This document shows positions 19,839 to 31,195 of a stretch of 64,000 nt of DNA, in pieces. The number at the start of each line of letters is the position of its first letter. Positions within the stretch are counted from its first letter, which is position 1. The stretch is from NCBI GenBank assembly GCA_033558025.1, contig JAUCEF010000016.1, positions 4,154,001-4,218,000 of the forward strand. Direction: 5' to 3'. This stretch comes from Phytophthora sp. 'mugwort'. Its lineage: Eukaryota > Oomycota > Peronosporomycetes > Peronosporales > Peronosporaceae. The notes under the pieces are model-generated. The model saw nothing but the letters and a program-made list of their open reading frames with translations, searched no databases and was not told where the DNA came from. Made by a program: the position numbers and the translations under genes.

Positions 19839-19896
19839 GCGACTTGCACCGAAAGCAGCCATTATTCCAGATAATGGCCCAACGGCGAGTTATTAG

Positions 19897-20023
19897 AACA
19901 CGTTACGGGAAAATTCCCGTGTGGCGGTAACACATCACGTCTGCTGCGGCACTTTAAAAGTGTTGTACCACAGCATCGCCACAGACCACCACATAAAGGC
20001 GTGGCACGGTACACAGACGAGTA
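19897..20023 (+). pseudogene. BED zinc-finger fragment of a hAT-like transposase
   Basis: One plus-strand frame reads a Cys-Gly-Gly block followed by NTSRLLRHFKSVVPQHRH. This resembles the second half of BED-type zinc fingers (Ser/Asn-Leu-x-x-His-x-x-x-x-His). It stops shortly after and no catalytic part follows on this strand, so it is a truncated relic. Confidence 0.4.
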
Positions 20024-20244
20024 GTGGGTAAGTAGTTGTCGCCCAGTCAGCGCGCGCTTTAAGCACGTGTAACAATTTGCGGGTTGCTAGCGGCGCGTTA
20101 GTGGTCTCAGTACAAGCAGGCATGCCGATTATGGCATTGATATCTAGTGGACCTGCAACAGAAAAATAAATAATGCGTTGCTAGGAAGGAAAGCCGTCAG
20201 CAAATTATTGCATAACGTTCTATCAGCAACATGCCAGTAACCCG

Positions 20245-21755
20245 CTAATCCAGTGCATCAATAGTGAGGACACTCCAATAGTTGACGTTCTCGCGCAGGT
20301 AGAGCAGCTTCTCTAGCGTTACAGGCTGCAAGCGGTGACGTTCTTGACCAAGCGTTGCACGCGCGTCGCTAAAACAAACTTTCGACGAGGTTCGAAGTTG
20401 GCGGAATCGACTTGAGCAGCCTATACGTCTCCACTTCTGCAGCAATTCGACGCTGCTTCTGGATCCTCTCCACCAGCGACTGACATATCACTGCAATGAA
20501 CGTATCCAAATACGCAGCGTAAGCCGGCTTAAGCTTGCTCAGCCCATTAATCCACACACGGGCGTCCAGCAGGGTGATGTCCTCTCGCTGTAGCGCCTTC
20601 GCAATGGACTCGACATCCTCCAGCTCCTGGAGCAGCATCCGAAGCCTCTTGTTGCGGGCACCAGCTCTGCCAGGTCTTCGTCGTCAGCATCCAAGTGCTT
20701 CAGCAGCCTGAAATAGCGCTTTAGCATTCCGAACGTGGAGCTCCATCGTGTGGATTGGCGAATGACAGGTCGGAGTGGCGCTTGAATCTATTCAGAATTA
20801 CATCCATAGCCACACAAAAATATTTTTAATTTAAAATAGTAAGAACCATTCCAAAAAATAACTTACCGGAGTTTTGCCGATTGGTTCAAGGTGCGCAGCT
20901 TGACCATGAGAGCTTGCACCGCCGATAGGTCTTCCTCGTGGTCGGCCAAGTCAAGTTGGACAGCCAATTTGGCTGTAGTGTAGATAGACGGCGGTTGACG
21001 GAGCATTTATCGCCAACAATAAACAGACATTGGTCCATACGCTTAGCGTAGTCACGGCGTAGCATCTCCGTCAGAAAGGCCTGGTGCGTTTGGGCGCAGT
21101 GGTCGTCGTCAGGGGCTGCAATGAAGGGGACATGCGCAGCAGTGACTGCTTTGCCACGCCATCCACCTCATAGCTGGCAAAGACAGCCACGTAGTGTTCT
21201 GATGCATGGCTCCAGCAATCCAGGATGAGCCCGAAAACTCGTGGATCTCAGCCGCTATCTTTCGCAGCACAGCCAACATGACCCCGTCCAAAATGGATAC
21301 CAGCGTTTCGACACAAATCGAATCGAGAGCGGAGTAACTACAAGGTAAATAATGAAGAGTGCTAGTAAATACTGATAAAAATGAAGGGATAACTTGTGTT
21401 TCTTACCGTCTAGTGTCTGCATTCTCACAAAAGATGATAGGTAGATTGTTTATCACAATCCATCGCAGCCAGCCGTATCGATTATGAGAGGTACGGCGTA
21501 CGTAGTGTGTCGCGACCCAGTCTCTGCGGTCGTGGCAGCCAGCATCTCTACCTCGTATTCCGGGTGCTGCTGGCGGACGTGCTGCATCAGATGGGACCAG
21601 CCGTTGCGGCTTCCCTGCCTGCCCATCGTACCACAGCGGCACCGGTAGTTCTCAAGAATGGTCTCATCATTCTCATCCCGGCAAGGCCGAAAGAAGAACT
21701 CGGAGACCTGCCGGGTCGAGAAGGTGGGGCGGACGAGTCGCTGAGGGACCAGCAT
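20245..21755 (-). pseudogene. hAT-superfamily transposase with BED finger and introns
   Basis: Read leftward from the ATG at 21755, the first exon encodes a BED-type zinc finger (CRCGTMGRQ, then GWSHLMQHVRQQHP, about 21645-21550). A plausible GT-AG intron follows at 21407-21338 (GTAAGA to TTGTAG). Next come parts of the RNase H-like domain (21290-21000) and a second possible intron donor near 20866. The C-terminal dimerisation region has SIPPTSNLVESLFSDAR at 20420-20370 and ends YWSVLTIDALD at 20245. The C-terminal block crosses a frame change near 20375. Domain order is normal for hAT. The copy is probably dead but comparatively well preserved. Confidence 0.65.
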
Positions 21756-22599
21756 TGCGGGGGCACTTGAGCGGGAAGCAGATTGCAAAATGAGCCTTGA
21801 TTGCAGCAGTGTCACTGTAGTTGGCTGGCTAAAGAAATGAATGGAGCACCATCCTTCACCGCAAAAAATAATCATATTGCCGAAAAATCCGCAAATATAC
21901 ATATTGCTAAACTTTATTGACAATAATTGTTTGACCAATGTATTTTTCGGTATGCCTGAGTACAAGCGACGTGTTGGTGGGCACGACTTGATCATTTTTG
22001 TAAGCCGCGTGTCGGCGGCTCTTCCGAGGCGAATTCTTCAGGCCCGAAATTCCTCATGTCCAGGCGGATACCCTGGAAGGCGACGGCCATTGGTGTCGAT
22101 ACTGACGAAGCGGACGCCAAGCTCGAAATGCTGAAGTCGTTTGACATAACATAATAAAACTCGATGAAAGGTTCCGATTGCGTGGGTTCTGAGCTCAACA
22201 AAACACGCTAGAGACTCCTCGAATGCAGCAAATCTTGTATCTATTCACGAGTTTGGCGGCCTCACCTCAGAGGCTTCCTCGCCGAAGCGCAAGAAGCTAA
22301 CGGAGACGCAGAAGTAATTTGCAGGGCGATGGCGGAGCATCATCACCGCTCTATGCGCATTCCTCATGCACCGGCGCGAAAGTACACAATCCCGCTGGAA
22401 GTACTGCCAATTTTTTTAAAGCCGTCCAGAACTTCGTAAGCCACTATTCTCGCACATACTTAGATAACTATGATCGAGTTAGGGAACTCAGGGACTGGGT
22501 CCATGCGATTTGGCACTCTTCATGTAGCCCGTTACCATCCTTAAGCCAATGCAATCTGTGAGCTTGTACACCTGGAGCTGAACATGTTTTGCACCTGAT
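21756..22599. other. No gene; LTR-end fragment at about 22511-22541
   Basis: The stretch is mostly AT-rich non-coding sequence. On the reverse strand 22541-22511 reads as a variant of the TGTAACGGGGTTACATGAAGAGTGCCAA terminus seen at 11104, so a fragment of a minus-oriented LTR is present. It sits just left of the Gypsy integrase tail. Confidence 0.4.
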
Positions 22600-23015
22600 G
22601 TAATCCGGAGGTAGACTGGAGACAATTTATGCGGTACACCGCGTTCGCAACTCGGGCAAGTTACCACAGTAATTTCGGAGCAACGTCTGCTCATTTGATC
22701 TTCGGTCAGGACCTGATCTCTCGACAGCTTTACGAAGCGAACTGGGGTTATCTGCCAATCCGCGATTTCATGCAATCCTAAGAGAGAACGACCGAGTAAA
22801 CGCTGGCGTCTCCAACATTTTTACCGTATTGAAGATCGTGCCATGGTTTCTGTGGCTCCCAAGAACCGAGACCGAGAAAACAAACGTCGCAAGGTTGCAA
22901 AGGACCATTACAATCACGGAAGTGCACGAAAACAGAACGGTGACACTCGACTACGATACCACCAACCATCGAGTGAACATTCGCAGACTATTTTCATGCT
23001 AAGCGCAACGGCATG
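22600..23015 (+). pseudogene. C-terminal end of a Gypsy-type integrase
   Basis: The frame at about 22608-22785 encodes the end of an integrase core, with ATSAHLIFGQDLI and EANWGYLPIRD, the usual Ty3/Gypsy pattern of a conserved FG-D-I followed by NW. After a stop near 22782 and frame changes, TEVHENRTVTLDYD and HRVNIRRLF (about 22915-22995) correspond to the polyprotein C-terminal end. No upstream integrase or RT is present, so this is a 5'-truncated fragment. Confidence 0.6.
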
Positions 23016-24097
23016 GGGCGGCGTGACAGCACTGACCGTCACTGGACGATGATACCGATGCCAGCATTGGCAGACTTGAACGCCGTTGTGTAAAATCTGC
23101 TCGTCTAAACTTATGCTGTTAGGTTGAAGATCAAACTCATTTTTCCTTTCTCTTTTTGCAGAAGTTTCTAGATTCAACGAGGTCGGCCCCCAAAGGATAG
23201 TTAACCACAAACAATATCACTTCTCCTATTACCAGCGAAGCCAGAGGTCCTCAGCGAGTCACGACCGAGCTATACCTTGCTGAAGACCCCGCTGCGAACC
23301 AGGGGTTGTCACGAAGTAGAGTACTGGACACTGGCACTGACGCCCTGCATTGTATCAGTGCTCTTCAGCAATGATACCGAACCACCGGTATTATCTCTGA
23401 CAAAAGTTCCGCCTGCAACACTGCTTAAGAATGAGAGGCCAGCAAAGACGATCCACCTGAAAGCAGCTCGTGGCCTGCGACCCAGCGCTTGACCCTTGCG
23501 CACTTCGCCGCCAGACACAGACACGCTGCCGATATAATAGCGCTAGTGCGAACAGATGCGCCGATCGAACCACCTGAAACAACGCTCTTAGACACAGCTG
23601 CGCCGCCGCTATTCGCGGACCCGCCGTCATCAAAACAGAACTGCGCGAGCTTGCTGCAATTGACCAACAATATCCTGCGGTCTTGAACTACAGTCGTCGA
23701 CTTGCAACTGGCTAGCAGATTTGACCATACAAAACGGAAGTGGTAAATTTGTGGGGATGGAAAATAAAATGCGTAAACAAAGGACGCCGCCCAAAACTGT
23801 CCTAGCAATCTCTCGGGGTCGACGTAATTTTTCTTACGACTCAGCATAATTTGTAACATAAACAGCGCAAGAGTCTGGCGAGACCAAAACGTCATCTCAC
23901 CAAACTTGATGCTTACGTCTTCTTATGCGCAGATATCTGCGCCGGCGGGCATACCGGCCGCCTCCACTACTCATGTGCGCGCGCTCTCGGAGAGGCACCT
24001 CATTTTTGAATTCGCGCGAGTAGCGGACAGCGCAGATGAAACGCTACGATAGCGTGAAGGCGGGCGGTAAGCGAGCCATGTATTGACGATATATTGA
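23016..24097. other. Unassigned; ORFs without recognisable domains
   Basis: Open frames on the minus strand (23425-23895) and plus strand (23489-23686) overlap and neither resembles a known family. The region may be further transposon debris between the Gypsy tail and the SET relic. Confidence 0.3.
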
Positions 24098-25258
24098 GAA
24101 CGCTCTGACCCCTGTGATCCCATCCCTACTGTAAATTGTGCCTGTTCTTCAACTTCTCTGGATGTCATTGTCATTAGCGACAGTAGTGACGAAGAGGAAG
24201 AGGAGCCTCCCCAACCAAAACAACTACTCGGTAAAAGGGGACGGCTGGACAAATCGTCCTCGTCACTACTAGACGGAACGAAGAACTCAAGGCATCAACC
24301 AGTTGCGAAGCTATGCACGACGATTTGTTTCCGCCTACCAAGCGGAGGCTGCGCGAATCCTTTCGCCAAGCTGTTACGCAGCGGCAAGTTTAAACATTTC
24401 GCGTGTGGGTCGAAGGGCACCAGCCCAGGAACAGCCCCCCTCCACCGGTACGACTCAACTATTGGATCCACACGGTTAATGTGCAGCGTACGCCAGCGTC
24501 GATCACGCCCAAAGCGGACCCACCGCTGATACCACCCGACGCAAAGGCGATAACACAATTAAGTCTCTCGTCGTTCGCCAAAGTAGCAAAATTTGCGACA
24601 GCACGCATCGATGCGCTTATAAGGTTTTCACGTCCGCGCAATGGCCAGCACGAGTAGCATACCTCCATGGCTACTACAATCCAAAGTAGATCAAGCTTCC
24701 TCACACCCATCACTTCGGTGACTGCGGATGCGAGGATCCCTGCAACGTTAGCACGTGCCGCAATGCCAAGATGAACCTTTTTGACGGACCAGTGCTGCTG
24801 CTGGGAGGAGCTCTGCTGAAACCGCCCACGCAAGTCCGCCAAGGTGGTGGTGGCGCAGGACAATTTGCTGCAGTACGCTCTCGTGGTAACATCGTTCATT
24901 AAGGTCGGCGATGTGCTCGGCGAGTACGTGGGGGCAACTTCTATACGTTCATAGAGACCCCTCTTGCCGCTCGCGGAACTAGGGGTTCACGCTCAGCATG
25001 CGCGTGCGTACTGACGGTGTCAGAGCGATGTGTGTAAACATTGACGCCCAGCATCTCGGTGGCCATATGCGGTTGCTAACCATTTTGCGTCGCCAACGCA
25101 AGCTTCTTCGAGTTCGCCAACGGCAGGCGCCACTCGGTGGTAGTCGTGATCATAGCAGGCATCATCCCCAATACGGAAGTGACGGTGAACTATGGAAAGA
25201 TTTGTGGTTCGTGTGCCGTTGCCGAGCTAAGGACTGTGTGCACCGAGCCATTTAGGGC
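24098..25258 (+). pseudogene. Broken SET-domain methyltransferase-like gene with an acidic SIM-like motif
   Basis: An open stretch at 24098-24526 contains DVIVISDSSDEEEEE (24161-24205), a typical SUMO-interaction motif followed by an acidic run. Further down, in shifting frames, are a Cys-rich AWS-like segment (GDCGCEDPC then STCRNAKM, 24711-24774, and CCCWEELCQNRPRK near 24790), VGDVLGEYVG (about 24905), a VNIDAQHLGGHMRLL block (about 25035), then VVVIIAGIIPNTEVTVNYG (about 25140-25195) and a post-SET-like FVCRCRAKDCVH (about 25207). This order, AWS-SET-post-SET with the Tyr of the VTVNYG motif, fits a histone-lysine methyltransferase. At least four frameshifts and several stops make it non-functional. 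Whether the SIM segment belonged to the same protein is an inference. Confidence 0.6.
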
Positions 25259-25376
25259 CAAGACGACCCGTACGATGTATACAGGAAGCCGACGATGTCA
25301 AGTGCGGAATCATCAACACAGTTCCTGTGTTGATGCTCTGTCTATTTCTTGTATTTTAATTGATGATAACAACTCA

Positions 25377-25708
25377 TGTAACGGAGTTACACGAAGATAA
25401 CACAAGTGTAGCCGTGCTACATATTATCACCTTGTAGTAAGTGGTACTTGGTACCACTTGGATTAACGGGATTTCAGTACGTGGCCACAGGGCCACTCGA
25501 TATGCATTTGACTAGGTTAAATTATGGTAGATAGTTAGAGTCATACATTTACACCACAGGCGGCTTTGTCGCAGATAAGCAAACAAATGACAGTTCAGTT
25601 TTAGCATTAAAGAGAGTGTTGCCCTAGTTTTAGGAATACTGACTCTTTGAGTCTCTAGTGGTATAGAGTGATCAAGCCTCTGCGGAGACCTTAGGGGTTA
25701 GGATAACC
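25377..25708 (+). repeat. 5' LTR of the Gypsy element
   Basis: It begins TGTAACGGAGTTACACG and ends near GGTTAGGATAAC. It preserves the uninterrupted target site CAGATAAGCAAAC of the later Copia insertion in the other LTR. Confidence 0.88.
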
Positions 25709-25824
25709 ACAGCTAAGACTCGGGAAGTCATACGTCTTCCTATGACGCACTACGCTACGCAGCCCCGCTGCACCTGGTAGCACTTGTAGCTAATCCCGCA
25801 CCTGAGGCTTAGGACTATTCCTCG

Positions 25825-26832
25825 GTGAGGTTGGAGCAGACAGCGTTTTCTAACCTGTTCCAGAGCCAGCAAGACGCGCTGAAAAAGCTTATGTCTTTGC
25901 TCGGCCCTGAGAGCATAACACATTTTTCTTCGCAAGGATCGGACGCGGTGAACGCGCGTCTGGAGGCGTTTCCGAGTTACCAGAATGCTCTGTTGGAGCA
26001 CCTCCAGCAGAGGATGTCGGCGTCTGCACCGACGTCGACGACATCGCAGGATGGGGCCTCTCGGCCTAAACCGCTCATCGTGAGCGTCAAGATTTTCGAA
26101 GAAAGGAGGGGGAGAACCTCCCGTTGTGGATCCGAGATCGAAATGGCGATGGGATCGGCCATGCACCGTACTGAGCAACAGCGCGTGGCGCTAGCGATCT
26201 CGAAGCTCGGTGGCCGAGCTTGAGAATGGGCACTCATGTGCGGCACGTCGGTGGACGCGGCCTTCCTGAGCTGGGAAGAGCTGAAACTCCAGTTTTCGCA
26301 AGTGTTTGCTCCGCCTAATCAGGCGTATCGCGTGAGGTCACGCTTTCTGAGTACTCGCCACGGTAAGAAGGACTTGGTGGACTTCGTCCAGGCATTGCGA
26401 GCTCTGATCGCCGGCATGGCGGCCCATCCTCTGCCAGAGGCAGCGGCTGTGACAGTCTTTATGGAGGGCCTCCGCACTGGCGTGGCCAGGAAGGAAGTCT
26501 TCCGCACTCACCCTTCCTCTTTTGTAGAGGCCTTGAGAGTGGCGTTGAACGCAGAGCTTAACCTCAAGTCGTCTCGATTTGGCTGGGGCGTTGCCAACGC
26601 GACTCCGTCCGACGGACCGGTCCCTACGGACCTCAGCTACGCTGAGAATGAGGAAGCTGAGCTTCATGCTGCCGAGCAGCGTATGGGTGTTCGTCGGTGC
26701 TTCAGCTGCCGAAGGACCACCCATTGGAGGGCAACCTGCCGATCACCCAGGTCGCTTCAAGTTCCTACAAGCCTTCGCTCTGCGTCGAGCCAAGCCATCG
26801 GCTCGTCGCGGGGAAACGGCGACACTCAGTAG
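25825..26832 (+). pseudogene. gag region of the Gypsy element
   Basis: The frame 26236-26832 encodes a retrotransposon gag domain (LVDFVQALRALIAGM, FMEGLRTGVARKEVF). It ends with a zinc knuckle, CFSCRRTTHWRATC (CX2CX4HX4C), at about 26697-26738. An N-terminal part lies at 25825-26223 in the same frame phase but is separated from it by a stop at 26221. The product would be the particle structural protein. Confidence 0.75.
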
Positions 26833-27190
26833 GCGCGGGGCGCCCTGCTGGGGAAGAACTGAGTTCTGTTGAGCCTCATGGAGGTGGAGGAGGGCAACAG
26901 GGCCCAGCCACGGAGAGAGCCGTACTCTCTAACACGGAACGTGTATGCAAGGCTGGCTTGCTTGTCGTTGAGGTGACGGTGAAGGGCTGTGAGAAGCCAT
27001 GGATCATCTTGATCGATTCCGGAGCGTCGGGCAACTACGCTCGACGCTCCACAATGGAAGGAAGTCAGCAGTACGCTGAGGCGCTCAGGGAGCGCAGGAG
27101 TGACATCGTCACTGTTCGCCTAGCGACGGGGACCCGTGCCACGGTGCCTAAGGTTCCTGTGAACCTGGGCGTCAAGCGAGGTCGATAGCG
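26697..27190 (+). pseudogene. Aspartic protease region of the Gypsy element
   Basis: WIILIDSGASGNYARRS at about 27000-27050 contains the DSGA active-site motif of retroelement aspartic proteases. Its frame differs from gag and a stop lies at 27186. A related DLDSRYDLILGMAWLERHEPW block follows at 27205-27275 in another frame, which is the C-terminal half of the same domain. Confidence 0.7.
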
Positions 27191-27867
27191 TGGAATGCTG
27201 TCTGGTCCTGGACCTGGATTCGAGGTACGACCTCATCCTGGGCATGGCATGGCTGGAACGTCATGAGCCATGGATTAATTGGAGGTCGAAGACCTTGGAC
27301 GCAACGCGCTTTACTCCTGGTGGAGCTTTGGTGAGTCATGAACCCACCTCTGCTAGGAAGCAAAAACGCTTTTGGCGGGGGCACTGGACCGAGTCGATCA
27401 ACGTACTGGACATCGGAGTATCCGAACTTATAGACACTGAAGGTGTCAAGGACAAGAGTCCCGAGCAGTGCTCGCGGGCCTCAGGATACAAGTGGAGCGG
27501 CAGGCAATCCGTTGGGTGACCGACGTCATGGTGACATTGGTCACGACGGTGACACTCGTCACGACGACGAGTTGTCGCTACACGCCATGCGCGGTGTTTC
27601 CGGCCGTGGGCCGGACCATCAAGGCCGAGGGCCCACTGATGGAGGTGACGTGGCACGTAATCCACGGGGTGAAGACTGCGAGCATCGCAGCTCTGTGAGG
27701 GTTGTCGGTCAAGACATACCAGCCTCGGGTAAGACGCACATGGTGCAATCACCTGGAGACGCAGCTGATGTGACTGTTAGGACCTCTCCAAGGCAAACAG
27801 TCTCGGCAGGGAGAAGGCTTCGACGCCGAGCTCAGCCGTGAGACGCAGGGCGTCTGATTAGTCTAGC

Positions 27868-29240
27868 ATGACGAGCGAAGATACGCCTGGTGATAGCGAG
27901 CAGCTATATACACTCGCCAACAGAGTGAGAGGGAAAGTCGTTGGTGACATCGGTCTAGAGACTATGCCCACTGCGGACGCTCTGTTGGAGCTGGACGAGA
28001 AGCCCATGGCCAGCGACGCCTTGGGAGTCGACGAGTTAGCCGAGTTGGTCATTCTACGACCTGAAGAGGAGTTAATCTCGTCGTCGCTTTTGGATAAAGC
28101 TGTCCTTGAGGACACCAAGAAGGCGCTGAATGCGTGGGTAGGATCCTCGATCCTCAAGGACCCCTCGGATCCGTACTACCCTTTGGTGAAGGAATATCAA
28201 GACGTGGTCTCGAAGGAACCTCCCACGGGGCTACTGGATCGAGGAGTACGTCATGAGATTGACCTGGTTCCGGGAACCAAATACTATGTGACAAGGCAGT
28301 GGCCTTTGCCGCGAGAACAGTGTGACGTCATTGACGCGTTCTTCCGTGCTAATCACGAGGCGGGTATGGTGCGCGAGAGCAAGTCTCCGCACTCAGCGCC
28401 TACGTACTTCGACGACATATTCGTCCACAGTCGTGCGGAGCACGGAAAGACTGATGTGGAGAACCACATTGAGCGCCTGTGAGCGATGCCCGAGTGCATG
28501 CGCACACACAAGTTATATGCCAACATCGACAAATGTGTCTTCAGCGCTGAAGAGATCCCCTTTTGGGATGGTTCATTGGGAAACGAGACCTTCGAGCGGA
28601 TCCCGCTAGGGTCAAGTCCGTTGTAGACTGGCCGGTTCCAAAGAACCAGAAAGACTTACAGAAGTGGTTTGGTCTGGCCATTACTTGCACAAGTACAGCA
28701 AGAATTATGCTGAGGTGGCAATGCCACTGTCTCCAATCGCCTTAAGAAGGATTTGGACTGGTGTTGGGACACCGGACATCAAGCGGTCCTTCAGGCGCCG
28801 ATCCTGGCGCTGCCAGATTCCGATCATCCCTTCAACGTCGTCTTTGACGTGTCGGCTTCGCCATCGGCAGTGCTTTAATGCAAGCAAACACCGAAGGGCG
28901 TGAACGGGTGATCGCGTTGGAATCTCGCCAGCTTAAGCTTCTGAGAACTATCCAGTTCATGACAAAGCGCTACTTTCGATTAAGTATGCGCTCATCAAAT
29001 TCAGGGTTCACCTGCTCGGCTCCAAGCCGTTTGTAATCTACACTGATCATGCGTCGCTACGCACTGCGACGCAGTCGCCTCATCTCTCTCAGAGAATGGC
29101 CCGTTGGCTCTCCTTCTTTGCGGAGTACAACTGCGAGGTGAAGTCTGGCAGGCAGAACGGCTTGGCCGATGCGTTATCACGCAGACCAGACTATGAGATC
29201 GCTCACGTCACGACGGTGACTTCGTCTGTGACAGACTTGA
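27868..29240 (+). pseudogene. Reverse transcriptase and RNase H of the Gypsy element, with an internal deletion
   Basis: The frame 27868-28482 contains the RT N-terminal part (KEPPTGLLDRGVRHEIDL, VTRQWPLPREQ, SPHSAPT) and then jumps directly to YFDDIFVHSRAEHG (YxDD motif, about 28411-28450). The palm segment normally between these, roughly 100 residues and including motif A, is absent, so this copy cannot polymerise. RNase H follows in pieces: DPARVKSVVDWPVPKNQKDL (about 28600), a FDVSASPSAVL motif (about 28850), VIYTDHASLRT (about 29035) and NGLADALSRRPDYE (29157-29200). Multiple frameshifts separate these. Confidence 0.8.
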
Positions 29241-29429
29241 TCCGCGCGGCGTACGCGCGTGAAGAGTCCTGCGTAGTTCTGCTACATGCGGTAGGAAGCA
29301 CGGAGTTTGCTAACTCAGACATTAAGCTGTCAGCGCGGTAGCCGCGCAGTAGCGAGGCTACATCAATACACTCTCGATGATGGCCTATTGTACTACGGTA
29401 CTGGTCCAGAAGACACCCCACGTGTCGTG

Positions 29430-31125
29430 GTTCCTCACGAAGAGGATCTGAAGTATCGTATTTTCTATGAGGCACATGATACCCCACTTGGTGGTCATCT
29501 CAGCCGAGAAAAGACCTACAACTCCGTGAGCTCCCACTACTGGTGGCCAAAGCTTTACAAGTGGGTCAGTACGTATGTACGCACATGTGAGACGTGTCAA
29601 CGAGTTAAACCCTCGCCACACTCGGCTGCGCCTTTGTCCAGCTTGCCTGTCCCCACGGGTTTTGGTAATCCATGAGTATGAACTTTGTGTCCGGCCTGCC
29701 ACGGGATGCGGCGGGCAACACGGGCATCGTGGTCTTTGTCGACCGATTGAGCAAGATGGCTCATTCTGCGGTGGTGCCGGACTCCATCGATGGAGAAGGA
29801 ACAGTCACGCTGTTCATGGATAGTGTCTTTCGATAACATGGTCTGCCGGAGGCAATTATCTCGGATCGAGAACGCCCTTTCACGGGTCAGTTTTGGACGT
29901 CGGACTTTAACGTGCTCGTCACTCGACTCGAAATCTCCACAGCGGACCTTCCGCAGACCGATGGTTAGACGGAACGCGTGAATCGCATTGTCGAAGTCAT
30001 GCTTCGGAGTTTCTGTGCGGACAGACCCAAGCAATGGAGCTCCATGCCCCGACTCGTTGAGTTTGCATTGAAAAATGCGGTGCATGCCTCGACAGGCTTC
30101 ATCCTGTTCTACTTGAACGGCCTCACACACCTCGCGTCCCGCTGACGCCACCACTCCGTGGCTCTAGGCTTAGTGGGGGAGGGATAGCCGATGGGTTAGC
30201 TTATATCAGCCCAGCTGCAGTTCGCAAGCAACTTGACACGTTTGTGTCTACGTATTTGGTGTCTATCGACAAGTACGCGATGCGATAGCTGAAAGCAGTG
30301 ATGCTCAGAAGGAACAGGCTGATGCAAAGGGCAGAAGTACCATTGAAGTGTTTGGGTCGGTGACCAAGTTTTATTAAACGCTAAAAATCTACCTACGCAT
30401 GCAGTGTCTGCGGTCTTTTTAAGACTAAGTTGCGCCAGTGCTTCATCGGATCTTTTAAGGTCGTGCCCAGGAAGGGCCTTGCGTATACGCTCAATCTTCC
30501 GAAGAAGATGCGTACTCACCCCGTGTTTTACGTAGGCTTCCTTAAGCCATATCGAGACCCGGCTCGGATGATGGAGGGTTTGGCGCCATAGCCAGTGGCT
30601 GGACAAAGCACTGGAGGCGCACGAGGAGGTCCAACTGACCACGTAGCTCAGCGAGCGAACGGTCCAGCGCTTCGAAGCAACGAGCAGAGGAGTGCTCAAG
30701 AGTTCCAGGCGGTTGGCAACCGAGGCAGGAGACTGAAACCAGTCGACCCGATGTTGCACAGCATCGATCTCGCCAGCGAGACCTTCACGATGACTCGTCG
30801 CCCACTGTAGCGAGTCGAACAGGGTCTGCACCCGACTCTCGACCGCTAGCAGATCACTGCCCTGTTTCGCAGCGCGAGATTCCACCCGGTCATCGACCTC
30901 CACCACCGTTGCTCGATGAGCAAGGAACTTCCCACTATCATATGGAGCGCTTAGTGGCGCGGCGTCGTCGCCAGGGTCGTACCCAACATCATGTAAAGTG
31001 GAGGGGGGGGTCACTCACATAACCCTTGGGAGTACGAATTTCCCCTCCAGCAAGATTGCCGTGATGTCGTGGACGCTTTCGATCAACGCGATCAGCAGAG
31101 CCCCGATGGCCAGCGGCCGAGGCGT
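29430..31125 (+). pseudogene. Integrase and C-terminal chromodomain-like region of the Gypsy element
   Basis: The HHCC zinc-binding domain is visible (DTPLGGHLSREKTYNSVSSH, then TCETCQRVK, 29478-29605). In the catalytic core the first Asp position reads Asn (MSMNFVSG, about 29671). The second is kept (IISDRERPF, about 29863). The Glu lies in TERVNR (about 29970), right after an in-frame TAG; another stop lies at about 29834. The C-terminal part shows HPVFYVGFLKPYRDPAR (about 30515-30565) and, in a new frame, WEYEFPLQQDCRDVVDAFD (about 31023-31080), which matches the end of a chromodomain-bearing tail. The integrase is inactive by several independent changes. Confidence 0.75.
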
Positions 31126-31195
31126 CGCTCGACTGGTGCTTCCCCGCAATAGCCGCTGGGGGGCCAAGGCCAGCAGCAGAGCTGTCGCTCTGGGC

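Larger units (their letters stand above)
16480..19872 (+). mobile_element. Mutator-like element (MULE) with long terminal inverted repeats (degenerate)
   Basis: A degenerate MULE transposase (17260-18530) lies between two long inverted repeats, about 16520-16800 and 19530-19838. Long TIRs around a MURA-type transposase are the hallmark of Mutator-like elements. A third, partial TIR copy in direct orientation lies at 19255-19390, next to the right TIR. Outer ends are approximate and no 9-bp target duplication could be defined by eye. Confidence 0.65.

Noticed and set aside
23425..23895. 156-codon minus-strand frame
   Set aside because: No start with good context, no domain, overlapping plus-strand frames and location between relics; not supported as a gene.
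30196..31014. 272-residue minus-strand frame in the Gypsy element
   Set aside because: Unlike the ORF at 31196-32281, it lies opposite recognisable integrase-tail and chromodomain sequence and begins at a non-ATG codon, so it is treated as a shadow.
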